This document shows positions 48,417-57,169 of a stretch of DNA of 64,000 bases, piece by piece (the stretch's first letter is position 1; every line of letters starts with the position of its first letter). A program made the position numbers and the translations under genes. Source of the stretch: DASQFI01 sp035633215 (GTDB lineage: Bacteria > Acidobacteriota > Vicinamibacteria > Vicinamibacterales > SCN-69-37); contig DASQFI010000028.1 in the NCBI GenBank assembly GCA_035633215.1, positions 62,001-126,000 of the forward strand. The letters are read 5' to 3'. The notes beneath the pieces were generated by a model. It had not been told where the DNA came from. It searched no databases and saw only the letters and a list, made by a program, of their open reading frames with translations.

Positions 48417-49874
48417 TCAGTCCGCCACCGGCGGGTGCAGCGTGGACCAGGAGGTCGCGCGCTCGTACGCGTCGGCGAGCCGAAACAGCGTGGCTTCGTC
48501 CCACGCGCGGCCCGTGAGCTGCAGGCCGACGGGCAACCGGTCCTGACTCAAGCCGCAGGGCACGCTGATCGCGGGCAGTCCGGCCAGCGGCGCGCTCACG
48601 GTGAAGACGTCGGCCAGGTACATCTGCAACGGATCGTCGGTGCGCTCGCCAAGGGGAAAGGCCGGGGTCGGACTCGTGGGCGTCGCCACGACGTCGACGT
48701 CCTCGAACGCGTGCTCGAAGTCGCGTCGAATGAGCGTCCGCACCTGCTGCGCCTTCAGGTAGTACGCGTCGTAGTAGCCCGCGCTCAGCACGTACGTGCC
48801 CAGCATGATGCGGCGCTTGACCTCCGCCCCGAAGCCGGCGCTGCGGGTCCGATCGTACATGTCCCCGAGCGACGACGCGTCGGTTGCGCGCACGCCGTAG
48901 CGCACGCCGTCGTAGCGCGCGAGGTTGGAGCTCGCTTCGGCCGTGCCGACGAGGTAGTACACAGGAATCGCATGCCGCGCGTGCGGCAGCTCGACCGTCC
49001 GAATACTGACGCCCAGACCCTCGAGGACTTGGAGGCTCTCGTCGAAGCGCGCGCGAACACCGTCGTCGAGTCCTTCGCCAAGAAGATGTCGCGGCACTCC
49101 GACGCGCAGGCCTCGGGCAGCGCCCGTGAGGTCGCGAGAGAACGCCGGCACGACCTGCGCGGCCGCGGTCGAATCCCGCGGATCGGCGCCACTCAAGACC
49201 TCGAGCGTGAGCGCGGCGTCGGCCACCGAGCGGCTGAGCGGCCCAATCTGATCGAGCGACGAGGCAAAGGCGACCAACCCGTACCGGGACACGCGGCCGT
49301 ACGTCGGTTTGAGGCCGACGATGCCGCAGAGCGCCGCGGGCTGGCGGATGGATCCGCCGGTGTCGGAGCCCAGGGCGATCGGCGTCATTCCAGCCGCCAC
49401 GGCGACTGCCGATCCCCCGCTCGAGCCGCCGGGAATGCGATCGGTCGCCCACGGATTGCGCGCCGGGCCGAACGCGCAATGTTCCGTCGACGAGCCCATC
49501 GCAAATTCGTCGCAGACGGTCTTGCCGACGATGACGGCACCCGCGCGTTCGAGTTTTTCGACGACGGTCGCGTCGAATGGCGAGACGTAGTTCTCCAGCA
49601 CGCGCGATCCGGCGGTGGTCTTCATGCCGCGGACGGCGATGTTGTCCTTGAGCGCGATCGGGACGCCGTGCAGCGGTCCCGTCGACGCAGCCCCGCGATC
49701 GAGCGTGCGGGCCCGTGCGAGCGCGCGTTCGGCATCGACGTGCAGGAAGGCGTGCAGGGATCCGTCGAGCGCGGCGATGCGGTCGAGCGCGTGCCGGCAC
49801 GCCGCCTCGGCCGACAGCTGGCGGCGGTCGATGGCGTCGCGCAGCGCGATGGCGGTCGCGTACGAGTCGGGCAT
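48417..49874 (-). CDS. gatA: Asp-tRNA(Asn)/Glu-tRNA(Gln) amidotransferase subunit A
   Basis: This 485-residue glutaminase subunit of GatCAB releases ammonia for transamidation of misacylated tRNA. The amidase triad is present: the lysine in GVPIALKDNIAVRG, the cis-serine in PGGSSGGSAVAVA and the nucleophile serine in LGSDTGGSIRQPAALCG. YGLVAFASSLDQIGPLSRSV follows. The length is normal. gatC is directly upstream; gatB is not in this window. Confidence 0.96.
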   Translation of the reverse strand: MPDSYATAIALRDAIDRRQLSAEAACRHALDRIAALDGSLHAFLHVDAERALARARTLDRGAASTGPLHGVPIALKDNIAVRGMKTTAGSRVLENYVSPFDATVVEKLERAGAVIVGKTVCDEFAMGSSTEHCAFGPARNPWATDRIPGGSSGGSAVAVAAGMTPIALGSDTGGSIRQPAALCGIVGLKPTYGRVSRYGLVAFASSLDQIGPLSRSVADAALTLEVLSGADPRDSTAAAQVVPAFSRDLTGAARGLRVGVPRHLLGEGLDDGVRARFDESLQVLEGLGVSIRTVELPHARHAIPVYYLVGTAEASSNLARYDGVRYGVRATDASSLGDMYDRTRSAGFGAEVKRRIMLGTYVLSAGYYDAYYLKAQQVRTLIRRDFEHAFEDVDVVATPTSPTPAFPLGERTDDPLQMYLADVFTVSAPLAGLPAISVPCGLSQDRLPVGLQLTGRAWDEATLFRLADAYERATSWSTLHPPVAD

Positions 49875-49880
49875 GACCAG

Positions 49881-50171
49881 CTAGAGCACCTTGGGAACTT
49901 TGAAGAGGCCGGCCGCCGCGGCCGGCGCGCCGTGCAGGATCTCGTCGCGATCCAGGGACGGACCGGGTTCGTCGTCGCGCCACCTGGGTCCTGACACGAT
50001 CGCGTGAGACGTCGGCGGGATGCCGCTCGTGTCCACCTGCTGAACGGCCTCCGCGTATTCCAGGATTTCGGCCAGCTGCGTCGTGAAAAGCGCGACCTCC
50101 GATTCCGAGAGCGAGAGCCGCGCAAGCTCCGCGATCCGCGCGACTTCGTCGCGTGTCAGTCTCGACGCCAC
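49881..50171 (-). CDS. gatC: Asp-tRNA(Asn)/Glu-tRNA(Gln) amidotransferase subunit C
   Basis: This 96-residue subunit helps fold and hold GatA and GatB. It has the helix pair LTRDEVARIAELARLSLSES, FTTQLAEILEYAEAVQQVDT, then the P-x-S/T motif IPPTSHAIV and WRDDEPGPSLDRDEILHGAP, with the ending FKVPKVL. The start is taken as GTG at 50171; an ATG at 50189 adds six residues. Neither has a good ribosome site. It lies six bases before gatA. Confidence 0.9.
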   Translation of the reverse strand: MASRLTRDEVARIAELARLSLSESEVALFTTQLAEILEYAEAVQQVDTSGIPPTSHAIVSGPRWRDDEPGPSLDRDEILHGAPAAAAGLFKVPKVL

Positions 50172-50222
50172 GACACAGGATGCTAGCATGGGCACTGCCG
50201 GGAAACGGTTGAGGGCCGCGCG

Positions 50223-51116
50223 ATGCGTACGCTGATCACGATCGTTGCCACGCTGCTTTTGACGGTGCCGGTGACGTTGCAGGGATGGGGCGTCGACGTC
50301 CACCGCCAGATCACGCGACGGGCGCTCGACAACCTGCCTCCGGTGCTCCGGTCGTTCTACGCCGAGCACCGCGACTTCGTCGTCGAGCACTCCGTCGATC
50401 CGGACATGTGGCGCGTGGTCGGATTGCGCGGCGAACTCGGCGACGAAGATCCCAATCACTTCCTCGACATCGACGGCCTGGACGACGTGCGGCCGTTCAA
50501 GAACGTGCCGCGGCAGTGGGACGCGTACGTCGCCAGGTACGGCGCCGACCGCGCCAATCGGATGGGCCGGCTGCCGTGGCGCGCCGACGAGATCTATCAA
50601 CTCCTCGTCGCCAGGTTTCGAGACGCCGCCAAGGGTCCGGGCTACGCGAGCGAAAACGCCCGATATCTGACCGCTGTCCTCGCACACTACATCGAAGACG
50701 CCCACGTGCCGTTCCATGCGGTGATGAATTACGACGGCCAGCTGACCGGCCAGCGCGGCATCCACTCGCGCTTCGAGACGGAAGCCGTGATGCGCAGCCT
50801 CAAGACGTTGAAGCTCGCGCCGGTGACCATCAAACCGGTCGGCAACCTCCGCGACTTCGTGTTCGAGACCCTGATTCAGAGCGAGCTGCTCGTCGCCGCC
50901 GTGCTCGAGGCCGATCGCGAGGCCGCGGCCGGCCGCGAGTTCTACGACAACGGCTACTACACCGCGTTCGTGAATGGCATCCGGCCGATCGTCGAGCGGC
51001 GGCTGAGCGAGGCGGCCAGCGGCGTCGCGAGCGTCATCGTCAGCGCCTGGACCGAAGCGGGGAAGCCGAGCCTGCCTGCGCGGACGGTCCGCCCGCCGGC
51101 GCGCATCGTCCGGTAA
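50223..51116 (+). CDS. S1/P1 nuclease or zinc phospholipase C-like exported protein
   Basis: This 297-residue protein has a signal peptide (MRTLITIVATLLLTVPVTLQ) and a mature start at GWGVDVHRQITRRAL, where W and H are the first ligands in S1/P1 nucleases and zinc phospholipase C. Further zinc-site segments are SVDPDMWR, DEDPNHFLDID, LAHYIEDAHVPFHAVMNYDG and GIHSRFETE. It is thus probably an active tri-zinc hydrolase, cutting nucleic acid or phospholipid outside the cell; which one is not clear. It is divergent from gatC. Confidence 0.75.
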   Translation: MRTLITIVATLLLTVPVTLQGWGVDVHRQITRRALDNLPPVLRSFYAEHRDFVVEHSVDPDMWRVVGLRGELGDEDPNHFLDIDGLDDVRPFKNVPRQWDAYVARYGADRANRMGRLPWRADEIYQLLVARFRDAAKGPGYASENARYLTAVLAHYIEDAHVPFHAVMNYDGQLTGQRGIHSRFETEAVMRSLKTLKLAPVTIKPVGNLRDFVFETLIQSELLVAAVLEADREAAAGREFYDNGYYTAFVNGIRPIVERRLSEAASGVASVIVSAWTEAGKPSLPARTVRPPARIVR

Positions 51117-51126
51117 TCGCGGCCAT

Positions 51127-51825
51127 ATGGATGTCTTTCTGGTCCCCGTCGGCGCTGAACGCCATGAGCTCTACTGCGAGGTTGACGACGACGAGGACGA
51201 CGAATCCGCGAAGGGGGGCGCGGCCAGGTCATCCTGGTGGAATCGACGGGTCGCGCGATTTCGCGAGCTGATTCGCGAAGCCGAAGCCGAGCGCGAACGG
51301 CGCGCGCAGGGGCAGCCGGCCGAGTCGCGCGGACTCTGGCGCTACATCGTCGGAAAGATCGCCGAGGCCGTGGCCGAGCAGCGGCTGCTCTGGCTGTTGC
51401 AGAAAGAGACGGCGATCCGGCTGAACTTCCCGGACGACCTCGACGGCAGTCGCGCGCTCACCATCGCACGCGAGTCGGTGCGGCGCGACTTCGAAAAGCA
51501 TCGGCGCTGGCTCGTGATCGACACGCTGGTCCTCCTGCTGTTCCTGCCGCTCACGATCATTCCCGGCCCGAACTTTCCCGCGCTGTACTTTACGTTCCGC
51601 GCCATCGGGCACTTTTTCTCGATGCGCGGCGCCAAACGCGGGCTCGATCGCACCACCTGGACGCCCGTCGTCTGCCGGCCGCTGTCGGCCGTCCGCGACG
51701 CGCTCGAGCTCGATGGGACGGCGAGACGCGCGCGCCTCGCCGAGATCGCCCGCGAGCTCAGCCTCGAGCGGCTGCCGGGGTTTGTCGAGCGGCTGCGGGC
51801 GACGATTCGGGGGAAGAAGGCTTAA
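51127..51825 (+). CDS. K+/H+-exchange-related membrane-associated protein (Mit_KHE1-like)
   Basis: This 232-residue protein starts MDVFLVPVGAERHELYCEVD and has an acidic stretch, a charged helix region and a hydrophobic hairpin WLVIDTLVLLLFLPLTIIPG with PNFPALYFTFRAIGHFFSMR after it. The order, RLLWLLQKETAIRL and then proline-rich IIPGPNFP, resembles the mitochondrial K+/H+ exchange-related family of fungi. Function in bacteria is unknown. The match is by memory of family pattern only. It lies 10 bp after the S1/P1-like gene. Confidence 0.5.
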   Translation: MDVFLVPVGAERHELYCEVDDDEDDESAKGGAARSSWWNRRVARFRELIREAEAERERRAQGQPAESRGLWRYIVGKIAEAVAEQRLLWLLQKETAIRLNFPDDLDGSRALTIARESVRRDFEKHRRWLVIDTLVLLLFLPLTIIPGPNFPALYFTFRAIGHFFSMRGAKRGLDRTTWTPVVCRPLSAVRDALELDGTARRARLAEIARELSLERLPGFVERLRATIRGKKA

Positions 51826-51840
51826 AGGCTCAAAGCCTTT
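51824..51840. terminator. AAAGGCT hairpin overlapping a stop codon
   Basis: AAAGGCT (51824-51830) and AGCCTTT (51834-51840) pair around CAA, overlapping the TAA of the preceding gene. The stem is 7 bp and ends with TTT, so weak termination ahead of lpxD is plausible. Confidence 0.45.
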
Positions 51841-51865
51841 CAGCCTCATCGCCTTTGGCTTCAGT

Positions 51866-51874
51866 TGGTATACT
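51866..51874 (+). promoter_or_regulatory. Predicted extended -10 promoter for lpxD
   Basis: TGGTATACT is an extended -10 element (TG, one base, TATACT). It ends only nine bases before the GTG start of lpxD, so a transcript from here would have almost no leader. No good -35 box is seen 17 bp upstream. Confidence 0.4.
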
Positions 51875-51883
51875 CGCCGCGCC

Positions 51884-52906
51884 GTGACGCTGACAGAACT
51901 GGCCCAGCGCCTCGGGTGCCGTCTCGAAGGTGACGGCGGAGTCGAGGTCGTGCGCGTCGCCGGAATCGAGGACGCGGTACCGGGCGAAGTCACCTTCCTG
52001 GCCAACGCCAAGTACGCGTCCAAGCTCGCCGCGACGCGCGCGTCGGCCGTCATCGCCGACGAGAGCGTGAACGGCGCGCCGTGTCCCATCCTGCGCACGC
52101 GCGAGCCGTATCTCGCCTTTGCCGAGGCGGTCGCGCTGCTGACGCCGCCGCGCCGGCCGGCGCCGGGCATCAGCCCGCTCGCCACCGTGGATCCGAGCGC
52201 CGTGATCGGCCCGGACGTGACGATCGGCCCATTCGTCGCGATCGGCCGCGGCGCCCGGATCGGCGCCGGGACCATCGTCGAGAGTCACGTCGCGGTCGGA
52301 GATGACGCGTCGATTGGGGCCGCGTGCACGATTCACTCGCACGTCGCGATCCGCCACGAGGTTCAAATCGGCAATCGCGTCGTCATCCAGGATGGCGCCG
52401 TCATTGGCAGCGACGGATTCGGGTTCGTGCGCCGCCGGGACGGGACCCACCGCAAGATCCCGCAAGTCGGCCGCGTCGTGATCGAAGACGACGTCGAGAT
52501 TGGCGCCAACTCGACGGTCGATCGCCCGGCGGTCGGCGAGACCCGGATTGCCGCGGGCGCCAAGATTGACAACCTCGTCCAGGTCGCGCACGGCGTCAAG
52601 ATCGGCCGCAACGTGCTCCTCGCCGCGCAGGTCGGCATCGCCGGCAGCACCGTCCTCGAAGACGACGTGGTGATGGCGGGGCAGTCGGGCGCGACCGGTC
52701 ACGTCCGGCTCGGCCGCGGCGCCATCGTCGGCGCCAAGTCCGCCGTCACCAAAGACGTCGACGCCGGGCAGCACGTGGCGGGCGTGCCGGCCAGCGAGGT
52801 GGCGGAATGGCGGGAATCGGTCGTCCTCATGCGCAAGTTGCCGGAACTGAGGAAGGTGATCGCCGCGCTCGAAAGTCGCCTCGCGGCCCTGGAAAAGGGG
52901 AAATGA
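51884..52906 (+). CDS. lpxD: UDP-3-O-acylglucosamine N-acyltransferase
   Basis: This 340-residue enzyme adds the second hydroxyacyl chain in lipid A synthesis. The N-terminal uridine-binding domain (LTELAQRLGCRLEGDGGVEV, ASAVIADESV) is followed by a left-handed parallel beta-helix of hexapeptide repeats, such as IGPDVTIGPFVAIGRGARIG and IGNRVVIQDGAVIGSDGFGF, and the catalytic histidine in NLVQVAHGVKIGRN. A C-terminal helix ends ALESRLAALEKGK. It starts at GTG 51884. A perfect 13-bp hairpin overlaps its stop. Confidence 0.95.
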   Translation: MTLTELAQRLGCRLEGDGGVEVVRVAGIEDAVPGEVTFLANAKYASKLAATRASAVIADESVNGAPCPILRTREPYLAFAEAVALLTPPRRPAPGISPLATVDPSAVIGPDVTIGPFVAIGRGARIGAGTIVESHVAVGDDASIGAACTIHSHVAIRHEVQIGNRVVIQDGAVIGSDGFGFVRRRDGTHRKIPQVGRVVIEDDVEIGANSTVDRPAVGETRIAAGAKIDNLVQVAHGVKIGRNVLLAAQVGIAGSTVLEDDVVMAGQSGATGHVRLGRGAIVGAKSAVTKDVDAGQHVAGVPASEVAEWRESVVLMRKLPELRKVIAALESRLAALEKGK

Positions 52907-52925
52907 CCTGCGAGGTCATTTCCCC
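52897..52925 (+). terminator. Perfect hairpin overlapping the lpxD stop
   Basis: GGGGAAATGACCT (52897-52909) pairs perfectly with AGGTCATTTCCCC (52913-52925) around GCG. The TGA of lpxD (52904-52906) is inside the left arm. It contains the GACCT/AGGTC core of the stop-adjacent hairpins seen elsewhere. Confidence 0.55.
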
Positions 52926-52975
52926 ATTGGGCCCCGTAACCTGTCGAAAACTACACCGTCCTCTATAATCAAGAC

Positions 52976-54337
52976 ATGTCCACGTTTCGAGCGCTGGCTC
53001 TGACCGGCGCGCTGTTCTTGGTGTCGGCCGCGTCGGCTTCGGACACGGTCGTCCGGCCAACCAAATTCGACTACACGATGGCGACCCTGCCAAACGGGCT
53101 GCAGGTCGTCTTCCTCGAGGATCACTCGACGCCCATCGTGCACCTGGCCCTTTGGTACCACGTCGGCTCGAAAGACGAGAAGGCGGGGCGGACCGGGTTC
53201 GCGCACCTGTTCGAGCACCTGATGTTCAAGGGCTCGCGCAACGTCCGGCCGGATCAGCACCCGTCGTGGATCACGAGCGTGGGCGGGCAGGCCAATGCCT
53301 TTACGGACGAAGACGCGACGGTCTATTGGGAGACCGTGCCCGCGCAGTATCTGCCGCTGGTGCTCTGGCTCGAAGCCGACCGCATGGCGTCGCTCGACGT
53401 GAGCGAGGCGAAGTTCAAGACCGAGCGCGAGGTCGTCAAGGAAGAGCGACGGATGCGCTATGAGAATCAGCCGTTCGGCCGGCTGCCCGAGATCATCTTC
53501 GACAAGGCGTTCACGACGCACCCGTACAAACACCAGACGATCGGCAGCATGGAGGATCTCGAATCGGCGTCGATCGGCGACGTCCGCGCGTTCCACTCGA
53601 CGTACTACGTGCCGAACAACGCGACGCTGACGCTCGTCGGCGACTTCGATACCAAGGCCGCCCGCCAGCTCGTCGAGCAGTACGTCGGCAAGGTCCCGAA
53701 GGGGAACCCGGTGCCGCGCGACATCCCCAAGGAGCCGGCGCACACGACCGAGGAGCGCTTCACGGTCAACGAGTCCTGGCCGCTTCCGGCGGTCGTCGTG
53801 TCGTACCACATCACGAACGACGGTCACCCGGATGCGTACCCGCTCCATATCCTCGCGAAGATTCTGTCCGACGGCGACAGCTCACGGATCTATCGCTCGC
53901 TGGTTTACGAGAAGCAGATGGCGCTCGCGGCGTTTGGCGAGGCCAAGCTCATCGAGCATCCGAACCTGTTTTATGCCGTCGCCATCGTGCAACCTGGCCG
54001 GAAGCCCGAGGAAGTCCAGAAAGAGCTGCTGACCCAGCTCGATCGCGTCAAGACGGAAGGCGTCACCGCCGACGAGCTGAACCGCGCGAAGCGCCAGTTC
54101 GCCCGTGACTACATCCTCGGGCGGGAGACCGTGCAGCAGAAGGCGCTGCACCTGGCCCACGCGGTGGTCATCCACAACGACATTAAGACCGCCGACGGCG
54201 AGTTCGACCTGTTCCAGAACGTCACGCTGGCAGACGTCCAGCGCGTGGCCAAGACGTACTTCACCCCTGAGTCCCGGATGCTCCTGACGATCATGCCGAA
54301 AGGCGCGGCCCAGGGCGGGACGGAGGGCGTCCGATGA
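52976..54337 (+). CDS. M16 family zinc metallopeptidase, active-type subunit
   Basis: This 453-residue exported protein has a signal peptide (ALALTGALFLVSAASAS) and the inverted zinc motif H-x-x-E-H in AHLFEHLMFKGSRN, with the downstream glutamate in KTEREVVKEERRM. The two M16 domains follow, with FHSTYYVPNNATLTLVGDFD in the first and SRIYRSLVYEKQMA in the second. It should form a clamshell protease with the next gene product, as in pitrilysin-like pairs. The genes overlap by 4 bases. It lies between lpxD and lpxB. Confidence 0.93.
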   Translation: MSTFRALALTGALFLVSAASASDTVVRPTKFDYTMATLPNGLQVVFLEDHSTPIVHLALWYHVGSKDEKAGRTGFAHLFEHLMFKGSRNVRPDQHPSWITSVGGQANAFTDEDATVYWETVPAQYLPLVLWLEADRMASLDVSEAKFKTEREVVKEERRMRYENQPFGRLPEIIFDKAFTTHPYKHQTIGSMEDLESASIGDVRAFHSTYYVPNNATLTLVGDFDTKAARQLVEQYVGKVPKGNPVPRDIPKEPAHTTEERFTVNESWPLPAVVVSYHITNDGHPDAYPLHILAKILSDGDSSRIYRSLVYEKQMALAAFGEAKLIEHPNLFYAVAIVQPGRKPEEVQKELLTQLDRVKTEGVTADELNRAKRQFARDYILGRETVQQKALHLAHAVVIHNDIKTADGEFDLFQNVTLADVQRVAKTYFTPESRMLLTIMPKGAAQGGTEGVR

Positions 54338-55842
54338 GCCGGGCCATCTCGCCGCGCCTGGCTGGCGTCATCGTTCTCGCGGCCTGGTTTGGCGCGTCGA
54401 CGCTCACCGCGCCGCAATGGCCGCAAAGCTCGCCGCCGCAGCCGCTCCAGGCGCGGTCCGTGGACTTTCCGCCGTATCAGCTGAAAACGCTGGCCAACGG
54501 GCTGCAGGTGCTCGTCGTGCTTCACCACGAGCAGCCATCGGTCAGCTTCCGGCTGCTCGTTCGCGCCGGGGCGATGCAGGAGCCCGAGGGCAAGCCGGGC
54601 GTGGCGAGCTTCGTCGCGTCGCTGCTCAATCAGGGCACCGCCACCAAGTCCTCCGAACAGATCGCGAACCTCATCGAGTCGGCTGGTGGTGTCATCGCCG
54701 TCGGGTCGGGCAACGAGTTGTCGTATGTCAGCGGTGCCGTGATCAAGGACCAGACGGATCTCGTGCTGGGCGTCGCGTCGGATCTGGTGCAGCACCCGGC
54801 GTTCTCCCCGGAAGAGATCGACCGCCAACGCCGGCAGATGCTCTCGTCGCTCCAGGTGAGCTACGACGACCCGGACTACCTGGCGGGGCTCGTGTTCGAC
54901 CGGCTCGTGTTCGGATTCCATCCGTACGGCCGGCCGAACGAGGGCACGCCCGAGTCGGTCACCCGGATCACGCGGGATGATCTCGTCGCGTTCCACAAGG
55001 CGTGGTTCGTGCCCAACAACACGCTGCTCGCGATCGTCGGCGACATGACGGCTGAAGCCGCGTTTGCCGCGGCCGAGCGCGCGTTCGGATCCTGGGCGCG
55101 GCGCGACGTGCCGGTCATCAAGACGACCGAGCCGCCGCAGCCGACGCAGCGGATTGTCGTGATCGATCGGCCCGGATCGGCGCAGACGGAAATCCGCGTC
55201 GGCCACATTGGCGTCGCGCGGACGCATCCCGATTTCCTGCCGCTCGACCTCGCGGTCCGCATTCTCGGCGGCGAAGGCGCCAATCGCCTGTTCGGCGTGC
55301 TGCGATCCGAGCGCGGGTTGACCTACGGCGCGTCGGCGGAGTTCCACACCTACAAGAGCAGCGGCGACATCGTGGCCGAGACCGACACGCGATCGTCGGC
55401 GACCGGACAGTCGCTCAAGCTGATGGTGGAGGAGTTCCTGCGGCTGCAGCGCGAAAGCGTGAGTCCGGGCGAGTTGAACGGCGCGCAGGAGTTCCTCGCC
55501 GGCAATTTCCCGCTGACGATCGAGTCGCCGGCGGCCATCGCTCAGCAGGTCCTCGCGCACCTCTTCTACGGACTCGACCTCTCCGAGATCGAGACCTATC
55601 GCGATCGCGTCGTCCGCGCGACGCCGGCCGATATCCAGCGCGTCGCCAAGCAGTTTCTGAAGCCGGACAAGCTGTCGATCGTGCTCGTCGGCGACGCGTC
55701 CGTATTCGCCGACCAGTTGGCGAAGGAAGGGTTCGCGGGCTTCGAGCGCATCCCGCTGTCGCAGCTCGACATCAGCTCTCCGACGCTCAAACGCACCGGC
55801 ACGCCCCCTGACGGCTCTCGCGAGAACCGCCAGCCGGAGTGA
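54334..55842 (+). CDS. M16 family peptidase homolog, non-catalytic subunit
   Basis: This 502-residue exported protein has the M16 fold (LVRAGAMQEPEGKPGVASFV, FHKAWFVPNNTLLAIVGDMT, RLFGVLRSERGLTYGASAEF with the conserved R/Y pair) but no H-x-x-E-H: the equivalent stretch reads VASFVASLLNQGT. Such partners are normal in heterodimeric M16 peptidases, where one subunit holds zinc and the other helps bind substrate. It overlaps its neighbours by 4 bases on each side (upstream M16 gene and lpxB), so the three are coupled. Confidence 0.92.
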   Translation: MSRAISPRLAGVIVLAAWFGASTLTAPQWPQSSPPQPLQARSVDFPPYQLKTLANGLQVLVVLHHEQPSVSFRLLVRAGAMQEPEGKPGVASFVASLLNQGTATKSSEQIANLIESAGGVIAVGSGNELSYVSGAVIKDQTDLVLGVASDLVQHPAFSPEEIDRQRRQMLSSLQVSYDDPDYLAGLVFDRLVFGFHPYGRPNEGTPESVTRITRDDLVAFHKAWFVPNNTLLAIVGDMTAEAAFAAAERAFGSWARRDVPVIKTTEPPQPTQRIVVIDRPGSAQTEIRVGHIGVARTHPDFLPLDLAVRILGGEGANRLFGVLRSERGLTYGASAEFHTYKSSGDIVAETDTRSSATGQSLKLMVEEFLRLQRESVSPGELNGAQEFLAGNFPLTIESPAAIAQQVLAHLFYGLDLSEIETYRDRVVRATPADIQRVAKQFLKPDKLSIVLVGDASVFADQLAKEGFAGFERIPLSQLDISSPTLKRTGTPPDGSRENRQPE

Positions 55843-57071
55843 TCACGCCGACCGACCGAGCGAGCTCTCCACCGACGACAGCGTCGAAGGCCGCGGGTCT
55901 GCGCGTGATGGTCTCCTGCGGGGAGGCCTCGGGTGACCTGTATGGCGGCGCCCTTGTCTCAGCGCTTCGCGAGATCGACCCAGCCTTGCAACCGTTTGGA
56001 TTTGGCGGTGAGCATCTCAGAACCGCCGGCGCCGAGCTCATCGGCGACTATCGAGGATTTTCGGTCACCGGTTTGAGCGAGGCCGTCGCCGTGCTTCCGC
56101 GGTCCTGGCGGATGCTCCGTCAGCTCGGCGAGGCCGCCCACGAACGCCGCCCCGATGTGTTCGTGGCGATCGATTTTCCGGACTTTAATTTCCGGCTGCT
56201 GCCGGCGATGAAGAAGCTGGGCATCCCGATTGTCTACTACGTCAGCCCGCAGGTGTGGGCCTGGCGGCCGGGCCGGCTGGAGACGATTCGGCGCTACGTG
56301 GACAAGATGCTCGTCATCTTCCCGTTCGAGGCCGAGCTGTACACGCAGGCCGGCGTGCCGGTCGAATTCGTGGGCCATCCGCTCCTGGATCTGGCGAAGC
56401 CGAGCCGGACGCGCGCGGAGTTCCTGCCGGCGGCTGGCCTGGACCCGGAGAAGCCGGTCATCGCGCTCCTGCCCGGTAGCCGCGCCAACGAGGTTCGACG
56501 AATCCTGCCGCGGCTCCTTGATGCCGCCGCACTGACGCGCGCCCAGGTCCCCGGGGTACAGATCCTCATCGCACGGGCACCCTCACTCGACGACAGCCTG
56601 TTTGCGCCGGTGAGCACGTCGCGCGCCACGGGTCTCCGGGTCGCGATGGTGGAAGGCGCCGCCGACGATGTTCTCGCGTCGGCCGATGTCGTCGTCACCG
56701 CCTCGGGCACGGCAACCGTCCAGGCCGCGCTCCACGGACGGCCGATGGTGATCGTGTACCGACTGTCGCCGCTCACATACACCGTTGGCCGGTCGGTCGT
56801 GCGCGTGAGCACGTACGGCATGGTGAACCTGGTGGCGGGGCGGACGATCGTGCCCGAGCTCATTCAGGATCGATTCACGCCCGACGCGGTCGCGCGTGAA
56901 ACCGTGTCGCTCCTCACCGATCACATGCGCGTCGAGACGATGCGGCGCGATCTGGCGGAGATGCGAGCCCGGCTCGGTGGTCCCGGCGCCTCGCGCCGCG
57001 CCGCCGCGGCCGTCCAGAGAGCCGGGTCGGCGTTACATCGATTCGACCCGACCGCACGGAAAGCCACTTGA
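55839..57071 (+). CDS. lpxB: Lipid-A-disaccharide synthase
   Basis: This 410-residue GT-B glycosyltransferase joins UDP-diacylglucosamine and lipid X. Family motifs: MVSCGEASGDLYGGALVSAL, IDFPDFNFRLLPAMKKLGIP, YYVSPQVWAWRPGRLETIRR, LLPGSRANEVRRILP, VTASGTATVQAALHGRPMV and NLVAGRTIVPELIQD. It starts at GTG inside the upstream gene's end (4-base overlap). Its TGA is within the left arm of a long stem-loop (57058-57140). Confidence 0.95.
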   Translation: MITPTDRASSPPTTASKAAGLRVMVSCGEASGDLYGGALVSALREIDPALQPFGFGGEHLRTAGAELIGDYRGFSVTGLSEAVAVLPRSWRMLRQLGEAAHERRPDVFVAIDFPDFNFRLLPAMKKLGIPIVYYVSPQVWAWRPGRLETIRRYVDKMLVIFPFEAELYTQAGVPVEFVGHPLLDLAKPSRTRAEFLPAAGLDPEKPVIALLPGSRANEVRRILPRLLDAAALTRAQVPGVQILIARAPSLDDSLFAPVSTSRATGLRVAMVEGAADDVLASADVVVTASGTATVQAALHGRPMVIVYRLSPLTYTVGRSVVRVSTYGMVNLVAGRTIVPELIQDRFTPDAVARETVSLLTDHMRVETMRRDLAEMRARLGGPGASRRAAAAVQRAGSALHRFDPTARKAT

Positions 57072-57140
57072 CTTGACGTGGTAGGCGAGTGCTTGTCACG
57101 AGCGTCGCCGCAGGCGACCACGCCAAGTCAAGTGCTTTCC
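57058..57140. repeat. Imperfect stem-loop around the lpxB stop
   Basis: The left arm GGAAAGCCACTTGACTTGAC (57058-57077) is matched by the right arm CCAAGTCAAGTGCTTTCC (57123-57140), with one extra C and a G/A change. The next bases continue as GTGG/CCAC. The loop contains the ordinary hairpin GTCGCCGCAGGCGAC (57105-57119). It could end lpxB transcription. Confidence 0.6.
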
Positions 57141-57169
57141 GGGATTAGACTTACCGGATGCGTTGGATA

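Noticed and set aside
48435..49994. 519-codon plus-strand frame opposite gatA
   Set aside because: gatA is unmistakable on the minus strand; the opposite frame has no domain or start signal.
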